Source of the DNA: Chrysoperla carnea | Lineage: Eukaryota; Arthropoda; Insecta; Neuroptera; Chrysopidae | Assembly (NCBI RefSeq): GCF_905475395.1 | Contig: NC_058342.1 | Coordinates: forward strand, 24,710,640-24,774,639 | Direction: 5' to 3' | DNA: 64,000 nt | Part shown: in pieces, positions 39,723 to 52,420 of the stretch | Numbering within the stretch: position 1 is the stretch's first letter | Layout of the letters: each line of letters starts with the position of its first letter | The notes under the pieces: generated by a model | What the model saw: the letters and a program-made list of their open reading frames with translations, nothing else | Databases searched by the model: none | What the model was told of the DNA's origin: nothing | Position numbers and translations under genes: made by a program

Positions 39723-40579
39723 TAATGAACCATCTACTCTATTTTGAAATATTTTAAATGTGCACCAACTGCCTTAATAACAATTTCTTAAAAAAAAAAA
39801 ACTAACTGATGGTCCACCCAATACCAATTATGTTTTGAAATATTCGAATTTGGCTGATATATAGAAAAATGTCACTTCCAGATTTAATATTTCCGGCCGA
39901 TTCTTAGAAATATTAAAAATAAAAAGGAAAGTAAATACCATTTAGCTCAAAAATAATGAACAGGAATATTTTATTAGATTAATTCAGGATGTTTATCAGT
40001 ATAAAATTCTGTTAACCCTGATAGGGAGCTTATTTTTTTATTTTCCAAGAAATACACGCATAATTTTTCAAGTAGATATATACACATCTGTTCGAAAATA
40101 ATGAAACAGAATTTCTTTTTACATAGAAACCATAAACTTTTACTTTTGGGAATATTATCTTTTTGCTGTCTTATCAAAATAGAATGAATGCAGTTTTTTA
40201 ATATTTTTAAATTTTCCTAAATATTATATTTTCAAAATGCATTCTCGTATATTAATCATGTTTTTAATTTTCACCTGTAAAACAACTTTAAATATTGAAC
40301 ATGACACCCGGTTACACCTAGCGAAGAGTCCCAGTGAAGATTTGGAAGAATTATGTTGCTTCTGACCTTCAAAGAATCGTATACCTTCATTTTCTTAAAC
40401 ATTAAAAAATTTTTTTTAAGGCCACAGGAGACCTGTAGATCTAAGTGCTAACGGCCCCGGTTTCAGCATCTTTTTTAAAAATTTTTTTACCATGTTTCCA
40501 GTACGATTTCGAATTTTTCGCTGATTGCTTCGAAAATCTGTTAATAGCAACAGCGAATAAAACCTTTTGAATTTTGAAG

Positions 40580-41060
40580 TTGAGTATTTGAGGGTTAACT
40601 TTAAGGTTACACGGATGCAAATTTCATTGCTCGGCATAGTAAACCTTTTCAAGAGGAAGATGTTTTGAAGGAAACCTGGTTAGCATGCGCGCCTTCACTT
40701 TTCGATGATTTCGATAATAAATATAAGGTCATTCATCGCGTCAAAGATACTTATCTAACTAGAAACACAATAAAATAATCTTAAAATTGGTCGGAAAAGT
40801 AACAAATCAACAAAAAATTATCATTAACTCCGAATCTTTTTCGTTATATCTTGACGTCACGTCACTGATTTTACTAAAATCTGCACGTTTATGTGTTTTT
40901 GCTCGACATTGCGTAGTAAACGTCAGTAGGAAAGAATTAATTGCGAATCCCAATATTTACGTAGTCAAAATTATTTAACGTCTATGTTCTCATTAAGCAT
41001 TTCTTTAGCAAAAACTGGCACTTTATAGGATACATAAAGGTTTGCCATTTCTAATACTAG
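40580..41060 (+). pseudogene. hAT-family transposase remnant, copy 2
   Basis: Plus strand: DANFIARHSKPFQEEDVLKE-like pieces, then a frame ending VNVSRKELIANPNIYVVKII and TAA. Same order and same terminal stop as copy 1 at 20,162-20,680. Ends at an AAGGTTTGCCATTTC sequence related to the hAT terminal repeat there. Inactive. Confidence 0.6.
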
Positions 41061-42293
41061 CCTTAATTTTCTCATAGATTAAATCACAGATCAAAAATTA
41101 CGAAATTTTTTTGACGCATGAACTGTTATTTCTGTCCCGTGTACGGGCTCTTCTTGAACAAAACAGGCTAGAATTTCTTGGGATAAGCTTTTAAAAATAC
41201 CTTTCTAAATTTTAGAACTATTTACTAGAAGAAAATCTCCTAATTAATCTCTCAAAACATGATCAACGCAACGAGGCCTCACGAGACAACTAAATTATGT
41301 TGACTACATTGTTGTTTCGTTATTTTTGGATAAGAGCGTAAATTCGAGAATTTTCATATCTTAAAAAAGCACAAATGGACAAACCACAGGAAAGAAAAAA
41401 ATGTAAAGGCAATATATTTATTTCTTCACTTATTAAAATGACAGGTTTTTTAACATTTTGATTCATTATTTTTGAATACAAGTGTCTTGGCAAATATGTT
41501 CAAAAATTTGAGCAAACATTGATTTAATCAAAATTAAAATTATATTCGTTATTTACGAGCTTCTTGCACCGTAAACTTTCTTTTAATTAAACCTTCTAAA
41601 ACGGCGAAACTGGTTTTTAGAACAGTTTAAAACTTCCTAATTCCTTCCTAAAAAATTGCTAAAAATTCTATATTTCTATTAGATTTAAATTTAAAAAAAA
41701 TGAAAGGACAATTTGCCTAACTTTTGCAAGCTTGCAGGGCACCTGTTTCTTTTGAAGGACAACAACTGTAAGAAGGGATTGATAATTTGTCTGCTGCCTA
41801 GTAAATTCAGCTTAGAGGCTGTCGAAAAAAATGCACCTGTCACATAAAAAATTACATGCTTTCAATTTTAATCAAAAGCTACACGAAACCGTATTTAAAT
41901 TATTTTTTTGTTTCATTTATTCTTGATTAGTTGTGTACATTTGACAAATTATGTGTGAAGGAATTTTTTGTCCTTCTAACAGACACCCTTGATTAATTTT
42001 TATCAAAAATATTTTCGATTTTATTAAAAAAAAAAATGTTCATAGAAACGTCCTTGTTCGTTTATTTTTGAATCAAAGTGTCTTTTGACAAATAAAAGGC
42101 ATGTACCAGGTATTAAAATTCCAGGAAAATGTGGGGTGGTTAAAAAACTACATGCTGCTAAATAAAAAAATTTGACAGAAATTCCAGCAAGGGGGTAAAA
42201 CTAAAAATACATATTTACACACAAATTCATATTTCCTGTATTTATAGTAAACCTATGCAAAAAAATTTATATAAACAATATTAAAAACATACC
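41061..42293. other. gene-less AT-rich stretch
   Basis: No repeat family or gene recognised. Confidence 0.35.
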
Positions 42294-43150
42294 TCTTTTT
42301 ATTTCCCTATCAAAAAATTTTTTCTTTACACAATGAAAATACTGGCAGTGTTTATAAAAAATTTTCCCCAAACAAAAAACAACATTATTAGGAAAACAAA
42401 AGAATCAAAATGAGAAAAAAAACACTGTCAAAAAGTTTTTCAAACACACAAAGGAAAATTTATACACACTGGAATCAATATATGAAAACCATATGATTTT
42501 CAATACATTTTCTCATTAATTTCGATGAAATTTTCACACACACACCAAAATTCGAGATTGTCATAAACAAAAAAAAAATTTTTTTGTACACTGATAGACA
42601 CAAGACGTATATTATCGATAGTTCAGAACTCACTCAACACACACAAATAATAAAAAAAAAAAAACAATATACAGTCTATCTGTCTTGTTCGAACGGAGTG
42701 AATTTTATGTTATATTTGACAGATTTTCAAGGATTTCCACAAGTTTCAAACGAAAATTTCAACGAATTTTTTCACCCCTAAACTATAATTGATTTAATCA
42801 CTCGAATATTTATGTTATTCGAAAATCCATTTATTTTTCCTATATGTCGACATGTTACGAACTTATTCTAATAATTTCGAATACGATACTCTGGCGTGTA
42901 GAGATTATTTCATAATTTTTTATTTTTTTTTATTTTGTACTCAAGCTGCACAGTGTTTGTGTTTAGACATGACGTTGTGTGTACGTTGAATTGTAATCTC
43001 GTTTTGTGTTTATGTTTAAATAGAAACACTTTAAAATGGTGGGCACAATGTTTCTTGTGTATTGAAAAACATTAGTCAGTTGTGTCTGTGTGGATGTATG
43101 TATGATTTCAGTGTGTTTTATTCATGTAATCGTATATACACAAACGTACC
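42294..43150 (-). promoter_or_regulatory. candidate cic distal first exon/promoter region
   Basis: A stretch largely free of the repeat families seen around it. On the minus strand it ends with a plausible donor, AAAGAG|GTATGT, at 42,292-42,293, which could splice to the acceptor at 36,568. No core promoter element is convincing. Offered only as the best place to look for the cic transcription start. Confidence 0.18.
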
Positions 43151-43249
43151 TACCGTACGCGCTTCCCCTCACATGTAATTCATTCAAAAATATCATATTA
43201 TTTAGAAAAGGTATTGGGTGGGAATTTTAAAAACGCTACTATTTTTATA

Positions 43250-43960
43250 AAATGTATATGAAATATACATAGTATATTAAGTTTAGTCCCAAGTTTGTAA
43301 CGCTTAAAAATATTGATGCTACGAACATTTATTAAATTTTGGTTTAGGTGTTCATAGAATCATCTAATAATTAGTCCATTTCCGTATGTCTGTCTGTCTG
43401 TCGTCTGTCGTCTGTCCGTCTGTCATCACGATTACTCAAAAACGAAAAAAGATATCAAGTTGAAAATTTTATAGTGTGATTAAGACGGAAAAAGTGAGGT
43501 CGAGTTCGTAAATGAGCAACATAGGTCAATTGGGTCTTGTAAGACCCATCTTGTAAACCGTTAGAGATAGAACAAATGTTTATATATAAAAAATGTTTCT
43601 TATAAAAAAATAAATAACTTTTGTTTGAAACATTTTCTTGTAAACATCACTGTTTACCCGTGAGGGCGCAAATTAGATGAAAATTTTGTAGTATGTATTA
43701 ATATGGGAATGTCAGTTATGTGTGTGTGGCTATTTAAGAGTGGAAATCTTTCCTTATTTACGTGACGTCAAAAAACAAACGATTGCGTCATCAAAACTGT
43801 CTATACATGTTATTTCAACTATTAACTCAGTCAATTTTTTGTTTTCACTTGTTTTGTTTACAACTTTTATAAAATTTACACTTAAGCGACCCTTCTTAAA
43901 AATCCTCCTAGAACACCAGGAAAAACACCAAATTAATGCATTTTTTACGTAGATTACGAA
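43250..43960 (+). repeat. R-A dispersed repeat, near full-length copy
   Basis: Runs from TATTAAGTTTAGTCCCAAGT through a (GTCT)n tract at 43,387-43,425, GACCCATCTTGTAAACCG and TTTACCCGTGAGGGCG to TTCACTTGTTT (about 43,855). Sequence after that (TTTTTACGTAGATTAC) recurs at about 53,925. Confidence 0.65.
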
Positions 43961-44817
43961 TCTGGTGAAAAATTAACAGTTTTTCTTTAATTAACGAAAA
44001 TACCGTATTTTCCCATAGTGTTTTTGCGTTAATAAATAAACTCGTTGGATGCAGGGTGAAGTTAAGGGCTAAAAATTTTTTTTGTGATTTTCTCGATTCT
44101 CTTAAAAAATTTGAAAAAAATCGAGAAAATAGATTATTAAACTAATGAAAATACATGAACAAGCTTGAGCATTTTCGAAGCTAACATTTTTTCTGCTACA
44201 CCTTTACTTTCGTGATGAGAGAAACTTTCACAATTTCAATAAACTTGTAATAAATTTGAGTAAAGATATCTCTAACCATCTATGACAAAATATCTATGCA
44301 AAATTTTAAGAATCGACCCTATTTGTTAATTTTTAGTAGGCTAAGCTTAAAGTTCTGATTTCGGTTAGGTATCTTAAAAATGTGACCTATCACCCTGTAT
44401 GATTGTGAAAAATTTCTAATTGATAATCCTATAAATAACGGAAATATGAGGTTGTCTTCATCTTAAATGCGACACACTATATGATTCGACTGAATTTTCA
44501 TTCGTTTCATAGCATTTTGATATACGTCTCAAACACCCTTAAGTTCGTGAATGGGTAAAATTGATCTATTTTTTTAACCTTTTTTTTTGGGTTATTCTGT
44601 ACGGCTAATGAAATATAAGACCGTGCGTATAAGTCATAAATTTGGAGGTTGAAATGATTTAGAAATTTGAATGGGCATGTAAAAAAACCGTAATAATATT
44701 TAATGTTATTTTTGTACCCTAGTGTACAATCCATTTACACTAAGTTTATGTAGAAAAGAATAGTCTAATAATACTATAAATAGCATTATTCTTTTCTGGT
44801 TATAATTCAATCAAATT

Positions 44818-44825
44818 AAACATTG
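44818..44825 (+). repeat. target-site duplication, left
   Basis: AAACATTG directly before the truncated LINE; identical 8-mer at 45,672-45,679. Confidence 0.55.
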
Positions 44826-45671
44826 AAACAGATTCCAGGCAGAGCTGGTAGCCAACATGAGATGTGCTGACCACCTCCAATTGGCCAATTTGAAGGATGA
44901 TGTGACTAGTATCTGCACAGACAGTCAAGCAGCACTCAAAGCGCTATCAAACTGTACAGTGTCATCGCGACTCGTCAAGGAGACTAGAAACAGTCTAAAC
45001 AACCTGGCGAGGCACAATAAAGTCAATATTACTTGGATCCCCGGACACTCTGGTTGGAATGGTAATGAGAGAGCAGACAAGCTGGCCAAACTGGGAACCA
45101 CCATGGCTCCCACTCAAGAAAAGCTTGCGAGGATGCCATACCAAGAAAGTCTTAACAGATTAGAAGATAATCTGAAAAACCAACAATTAAAGGCATGGAC
45201 CAGCTACGAGGGAGGGCGAATCGCCAAAAGCCTGTTGGGTGAAGGAAACTCGTTCGGTAACAGAGCCGAGGAGATCTTGAAACTAAACAGAGCTGATATT
45301 AGAGTCATCGTAGAGTTACTCACAGGCATGATAACCTGAACAAGTTCCAGATTGGAAAAAGACCATCTTCCGCGTGTGACAGATGCGGAGAAAATTCAGA
45401 AGAAACATCGATCCACTTTCTCTGTTACTGCCCGGCGCTCATACAGCAGCGAAGGAAATGGTTTGGGCCGGCCATAATCGAACCAGAAGAAATTAGGAAA
45501 CTCAGCGCTAGGCAGATTCTGGGTTTCAGTACATCAGTTGGTTATAATAGCCACTGAAAAGCGTAGCGGGGATAGAGTAAAAGGGTCTATTTGGCTAGGT
45601 GCTCTGAACCATTGCTTCGAGGCCCGATGCTCGAGCATGGCCCGCTAACCTCCATACTCATACTCATACTC
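44826..45671 (+). mobile_element. 5'-truncated LINE with RNase H domain
   Basis: Encodes FQAELVANM, CTDSQAALKAL, NKVNITWIPGHSGWNGNERA: the last three catalytic acids of an RNase H (Glu in FQAE, Asp in TDSQ, Asp in ERAD); the first is lost with the 5' truncation. A frameshift near 45,330 moves the frame, which continues with CDRCGENSEE and IHFLCYCPAL to a stop at 45,557. The 3' end is a short (ATACTC)n tail. Flanked by AAACATTG on both sides. Likely of the I/R1/Jockey group. Confidence 0.8.
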
Positions 45672-45679
45672 AAACATTG
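45672..45679 (+). repeat. target-site duplication, right
   Basis: AAACATTG following the (ATACTC)n tail; pairs with 44,818-44,825. Confidence 0.55.
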
Positions 45680-46269
45680 GACCTCGGTTCAAATCAGGCT
45701 TTTTTTTTATATGTTATTTGTAATGTAAAGGCAAAGTTAAATCCTAGTTTTCGACCGCAAACGATCGGATTATGCCGAAAAATAAGAAATACCTTGAAAA
45801 TTCTAACCTTATTTCAGTTTTTGACCTAGAAGGACTGGTTTTTCATCAAAAACTGTAGTATTTATTTTCAACAATACGGTAGGTGCCCCATATCGAATTT
45901 GCCATATTACGCATAAAAATGTAAGCCTTGATACCATGACAAAATTTGAAAGTGAAATTAAAATTGATTAAAAATCGAAGAAGTTATACGCATTCAAAGA
46001 TAGATTGTCCATCTCCTTTTATGTATCTCTATGGTGATATCGGGCAATGACGTCATTATCATATATCTCCCTCTTTGTTTAATTACGAATTATAAAAACG
46101 TTCATATTTTGTGTACTTCTAAAAATTTTCAGAAATCAACTTCACTTTTCTGGCCGTGCAGTGAGAATTCTTCACCTGAAGTGAGAAACAAATTTAGTCA
46201 ACAAGCCTATTTGAGATCAAGTCGGTTTTTATAGGACCGATAGTTTTGGAGATACAGCTTTTCAAATTT

Positions 46270-46445
46270 TGTTTATTTTTTTCAAGTTATACGATTTTTC
46301 ACAAAATTTCATCTTGTAAAGCGTTATAGATAGAACAAAAGTTTAAACACAAAAAAATGTTACTTATATAAATCTAAACAACTTTTGTTTGAAACATTTT
46401 CCCCTAAATGTCACTGTTTACCCGTGAAGGCGCTATTTTCTTATT
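46270..46445 (+). repeat. R-A dispersed repeat, fragment
   Basis: CATCTTGTAAAGCGTTATAG and TCACTGTTTACCCGTGAAGG, the middle of the R-A family. Confidence 0.5.
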
Positions 46446-46959
46446 TTTCGGCATGATCCGGTCGTTTGCCGAGGTTGAAAACTTAGATTTAACATTGCCT
46501 TTACATTGCAAACAACATATCAAAAAAAACAAAAATACCTGATTTAATGCAAGGTTAACCCCTTGTTCATGTATAATTTGACTGAATCATTACACTAAAG
46601 CAAAAAGAACAAAAATTATGATCCACTAAATTAAAAAAAAACTATTTAAATTGATGACCTTTTGGTGTGCAACCACCTTAAATACGAGAATGGATTTCCC
46701 CTACACACGCACCTTGTTCAAAAATATCATCATATCTTGTTCTTTTGTATTGGTGTAAATCACTGATTGTAAGTAGAAAAGGATAAGTATATTGCAATAT
46801 TTAAAGTCTATCCTATTCTACATATACTCAGTGTAAATAGTTTATAAAAAAGGTATAAAAAAGAACATAAAGGTATTATAAAGAAATATGCACATAGTAA
46901 GAAATATATAGGGTGGTGCTTAAATTATATGAACAAGATTTAAAAGAAACAAGTAAAAC

Positions 46960-47550
46960 ACACAACTGACTGAGTTAACTGTTGAAATACCATGTATAAA
47001 CAATGTTGAGTACGCACTCTTTTGTTTTTTTACGCCCTGTAAGTAAAGAATATAAAGATAAACAAACAAACACATACATAATATATGTAACGTATAAATT
47101 TAAAATATAAAACATAGGTATATACATACTATATAATGTTTCTAAGCTAATTTGCGCCCTCACGGATAAACAGTGATGTTTACGAAACAATGTTTCAAAC
47201 AAAAGTTGTTTATATTTTTTATAGAGAACATTTTTTACACTTAAACTTTTCTTCTATCTCTAACGGTTCAAAAGACCTTGACCAATGTTGATCATTTATG
47301 AATTTAGCCTTATTTTTTTCATCCTGAGCATATTATAAAAATTTCAGCTTGATATCTCTTTACGTTTTTGAGTTATCGTTTCCACAGACCGAAAGACAGA
47401 CAGACAGACGGAAAACGGAAAATGGACTAATTAGATTATTTTAACACGTATACCAAAATTTTGTTGGGAGCATCAATATTTTTAAGCGTTACAAACTTGA
47501 GACTAAACTTAGTATACCTTGATATATTTCATACATACATGGTATAAAAT
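46960..47550 (-). repeat. R-A dispersed repeat, near full-length copy
   Basis: Inverse orientation: GCGCCCTCACGGATAAACAG, a (CAGA)n tract, CGTTACAAACTTGAGACTAA and ACCTTGATATATTTCATACA. Confidence 0.65.
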
Positions 47551-47919
47551 GAAAATTTGATTATTTTGATGATGAGAAATATAAGTGATTAGAATATGCA
47601 AACACTGAATTTAATATTATGATTTTTTGATTATTAAGTTAATATTTAGTAAAATATATTGTTTTCTAAAAAGAAGTTAAATAAATTTTTAAAAGGTATT
47701 TTGACTTTAAAACAAGTGAAAGCAAACAATTGATTGAGTTAATTGTTCAAATATCCTGTATAGTAAGTGGTAAATGCCAGTACTTGCATTTGTTTCAATA
47801 AATTAGCAAAGTTTAAAAAACCAACACACCTATGGCGGTCTTTCGGCCGCCAATTGTTTTAGTTTTTCAAAATTTTCGAAAGTATTTAAGATAAAAAATT
47901 CACGAAAAATTAATAAGCA

Positions 47920-49855
47920 AAATTCAATTTTTTAGATTTTTTCGATAACACAGGCAAATTTTATCCGATTTGAATGAAATTTTTTTTGAAACCCACTAAT
48001 TTTGTGTCAAAATTTTCAAATTTGATGTTGGTTTTTCGCTTACAATCACTTTTGTTCTAAATATTGGGACCAGTACCCCACATTCTTGAAATCTATTAAA
48101 GCTAGGTTAAATTTGACCACAGATTTAAAAAGTATGATTCAAATTTAGTAGGATTACATACTTTGGTTATCAAAATTGAATATAATTTGGGTTTGATAGG
48201 GCAAAAATAAATTTTTTAGATTTTGATGACGTCACAAAGTTCAAAAAATTAATTTTTTTTATAACACAGGCAAATTTTATCTGATTGAAATGTAGTTGTG
48301 TTTGAAACCCACTAATTTTGGGTCCAGCTTTTCATCTTTGATGTTAGTTTTTAGCTAACATTTACCTTTGTGCTAAATATTGGGACCAAGTCCCCACATT
48401 GTTGAAATCTGTTAGAGCTAGGTTAAATTTGACCACAGATTTAAAAAGTATGATTCAAATTTAGTAGGATTACATACTTTGGTTATCAAAATTGAATATA
48501 ATTTGGGTTTGATAGGGCAAAAATAAATTTTTTAGATTTTGATGACGTCACAAAGTTCAAAAAATTAATTTTTTTTATAACACAGGCAAATTTTATCTGA
48601 TTGAAATGTAGTTGTGTTTGAAACCCACTAATTTTGGGTCCAGCTTTTCATCTTTGATGTTAGTTTTTAGCTAACATTTACCTTTGTGCTAAATATTGGG
48701 ACCAAGTCCCCACATTGTTGAAATCTGTTAGAGCTAGGTTAAATTTGACCACAAATATAAAAAGTACGGCCCAAATTTAGTAGGATTACATACTTGGTTT
48801 ATCAAAATTGGATATAATTTGGATTTGATAGAGGAAAATTAAATATTTTGGTTTTTGATGACGTCATAAAGTTAAAAAAATTAATTTTTTCGATAACAAA
48901 TGCAAATTTTATCCGATTTGAATGGAATTTTTTTTGAAACCCCCTATATTTTGGAAAAACTTTTCAATTTTTATGTTAGTTTTTCGCTTACATTCACCTT
49001 TGTGCTAAATATTGGGACCATGACCCCACATTGTTGAAATCTGTTAGAGCTAGGTTAAATTTGACCCCAAATATAAAATGTACTCCCCAAATTTAGTAGG
49101 ATTACATACTTGGTTTATCAAAATTGGATATAATTTGGGTTTGATAGGGCAAAATTTAAATTATTAGAATTTGATGACGTCATAAAGTTCAACAAATTAA
49201 TTTTTTTGATAATACAGGCAAATTTTATCTGATTGGAATGTAGTTTTGTTTGAAACCCACTAATTTTGGGTCCAGCTTTTCGTTTTTGATGTAAGTTTTT
49301 CGCTAACATTTACCTTTGTGCCAAATATTGGGACCAGGTCCCCACATTTTTGGCATATATTAAAGCTAGGTTAAATTTGACCACAAATATAAAAAGTACG
49401 GCCCAAATTTAGTAGGATTACATACTTGGTTTATCAAAATTGGATATAATTTGGATTTGATAGAGCAAAATTAAATTTTTTGGTTTTTGATGACGTCATA
49501 AAGTTAAAAAAATTAATTTTTTCGATAACAAATGCAAATTTTATCCGATTTGAATGGAATTTTTTTTGAAACCGCCTATATTTTGGATAAACTCTTCAAT
49601 TATTATGTTAGTTTTTCGCTTACATTTACCTTTGTGCTAAATATTGGGACCATGACCCCACATTGTTGAAATCTGTTAAAGCTAGGTTAAATTTGACCAC
49701 AAATTTGGAAAGTATGGCCAAAATTTAGTAGGATTACATACTTGGTTTATCAAAATTGGATATAATTTGAGTTTGATAAAGCTAAATTAAATATTTTGAA
49801 TTTTGATGAAGTCATCAAGTTTAAAAAATCGATTTTTGTGAAAACACAGGAAATT
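47920..49855 (+). repeat. satellite array, 316-bp unit, about six copies
   Basis: GCTAGGTTAAATTTGACC occurs at 48,101, 48,417, 48,733, 49,049, 49,365 and 49,681: five spacings of exactly 316. TGACGTCA recurs at 48,227, 48,543, 48,859, 49,175 and 49,491, and as TGAAGTCA at 49,807. Monomers at 48,733 and 49,365 are nearly alike (TACGGCCC, GATAACAAATGC), while those at 48,101, 48,417 and 49,049 form a second type (GGGTCCAGCTTTTC), giving a partly alternating higher-order pattern. Confidence 0.9.
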
Positions 49856-52202
49856 TCTTATCGAATAAATATTTTATACAAAATGTGTTGCCGTAGACAC
49901 AACAGACACTGCAGCGCTGATTAATATGACATGCAATAAAATGGTAGAGATCATACACGCTATTAATTAGTTGGACAGAATGATGTGCCTGATACAAATT
50001 CATTGCTCTTATGGAGAAATCTAAAAAAACAACATATTATGAAAATTTTTGATAATTTTCATTTGGAAAATAAGAAGAAAAATTAAAAAAAATCAGTAGA
50101 AAGTGAACATAAAGCAATAACATAGAAAAGAAAAATACCAAGTGTCTCCATCCATGTAAGGGATGTATGTACGAGCAAGCTAGATTTAGGGTTGAAATTA
50201 TTTTTATCTTATTTTCAAATTTTATTCTTATTTTTCGTCTTTAGTCGTCAAGGTACAACATGCTTCACCATCAAAATTGAAAATACATATATTTTTTTTA
50301 ATTTGTATCTTTTACTGAGAGTTGCTCCCCTGCTCTTACATCCTTAAATTGTACCCGGACAACGACAAGTGTTGAATATTTTTTGAGTCATACACTTCGT
50401 TTTATTACATACAAACAAAAGATATCCCCGTTTTATACATGAATGAGTAATCAGGTAAAAGAGAGAGAGAGATGAATCATAAACAAGTGCGTTCACACGG
50501 TATATCAAAAAATTTTAAAATTGTTGATTAAAAACAAAAAATTTTAATTTGCAATTAATTGAAATTTTATCACAATCTTTAAATAATACTAAATTACTAA
50601 TTATTTTAATAAAATATAACCATATTTTTATCTGTAAATAAATACACGTTGGGAGTAATAAACTTTGTGACGTAACCATAGAATTAAGAATATAAGAGGA
50701 AGGAAGGATATTTATAATAAAAAGATGACATCAAACATTGATGATGGTTTACTAAATATGGATGTCGTTTCTAATTTTATTCTATACAAGTTTGAGGCAC
50801 TCTTGTTGAAATTGTAAAGAAATTAGATTAATCATTTTCTTTTTATTGTATTTAAAATGGTTCTAATAGCCTGAGCGTCTCAAGCATTTATAATTATTCA
50901 TGTGTGATTCAGAGGATACAAATTTATTTTTTACTTTTTGGTGCAATTTAAATATTAATTTAAGACTGTAAAGCTATTGTAAAATTAAATTAGTTAATGC
51001 TTCTACCATACTTAAATAATGTTATTTAGTCATCAAAAATATTAATTTTTAATGTGTTTTTGAGTTCCAAAACTTTAGACGTTGATTGTTATCCAAATCG
51101 AAATAAACTTTTCTTGCTTTTCGATTTAATTGGGACCCGATTTCATTATTATATTTTTTGTAACCTCCGAAAAGGTAAAATGTGCAATTATTTGGGGTAA
51201 TTATAACCCAAAAAACAAACCAAAATCGAGTAGATTTGACATTTGGATGATTAATTTCTGAGATATGGTCTGAAATCGATACCCGATTTCGTTGTTTGTC
51301 AAGGACTTCAGTTGAAATCTCAGAAACTATTATCTTAATCGTCTAATAAATACTATTTTTTTATTTTTAGTATCAAAATTGCTTTATATATAAAGTTTTA
51401 TCAAATTCGGGAGCAAAAATTTTTTTTAATATTTTTGATTTTTTTTTTAAATATTCTAATAATCTATTCGTCCAATCATTAAATAAGGTCGACTTTTTAA
51501 TTTTTTGGGCCAAATTTACCCTACAAACTAAGTTTTATCGAATTACGAGAGAAAAAATGTTTTACAATTTTTTCGATTTTTTTTAAGGGGTAAAGGGGGT
51601 TACGGAATTGGATAAAACTTTTTCTCTAAAGTAATTTCGACTCCAAAAATACAAAAAACGTGTTAGTTCAACGATTGAATGAGTAGGTTTCGAAAAATTG
51701 CTTAAAATCCTATGTAAACAGCGATATTTCGAAGCGATTTTAAAAGATATTACAAGAACCACCCGATCAATTGCCAAATAAATTGGATAATTACCCTAAA
51801 TTATCCAAAAACAGATACAAAATTTGTGTATTTTTTACGGATTGTTTGTAATTTGTAAAATTGGAAAAAGTATTCGCTTTGGGTAAAAATTATCAATTAC
51901 TATGATTGAATTGCAACGAAATACAAACATTTCATTTCATATTGATGAAGTCATCGAATGACCATTGCTTACAGTTCATGTCATAATCAAATACTCGACA
52001 TTCCGACATTGATTTCTGTTGGTAATGAACGCACCCATTTATACGTAATTAAAAGGTGGATACGTTAACTATTTACTACTGACTGATTCATAACAAGGTG
52101 TAGTTTAGGTTAAGGAAAAACAACAAAAGAAAAAAACTATTGAAAAAATGAAAATAATAAACTAAAAGAAAATGTAGTGATATCTTAATACAAAAATTGT
52201 GA
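49856..52202. other. upstream region of Wsck
   Basis: Must hold the Wsck promoter and 5' UTR, but no core element stands out. A repeat of the GGATGTATGTACGAGC type lies at 50,155-50,348, related to the inverted repeat in Wsck intron 4. (GA)n at 50,460-50,471. Confidence 0.35.
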
Positions 52203-52229
52203 TAACTGACAAGAATCTCATCATTCAAA

Positions 52230-52420
52230 ATGAAAATATTATTTATAGTTTTTATGTTTATTAAATATTTAGAAGCCGACGAAGAAAATATTGTTTCGAG
52301 TAACTTGCAATGTTATAAAAATTTTCGTACAAAAGATGGTTCGAATCAATATATTGTAAATTTTTTAAATCCAGTTACTGTCGATACATGCACAAAGGAA
52401 TGTTTCAATCGTTACTACAG
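52230..52420 (+). CDS. Wsck: Wsck coding exon 1 (signal peptide, start of WSC)
   Basis: Codons 1-63 plus two bases. MKILFIVFMFIKYLEA is a hydrophobic signal peptide; the first three WSC cysteines follow (CYKNF, CTKEC). Insect-type initiation context CAAAATG, in-frame stop TAA at 52,203-52,205 upstream. Donor TACAG|GTAAAA. Confidence 0.92.

Noticed and set aside
47920..49855. CRISPR array
   Set aside because: The sequence is eukaryotic, the repeating unit is 316 bp without unique spacers, and no cas genes exist; it is a satellite.
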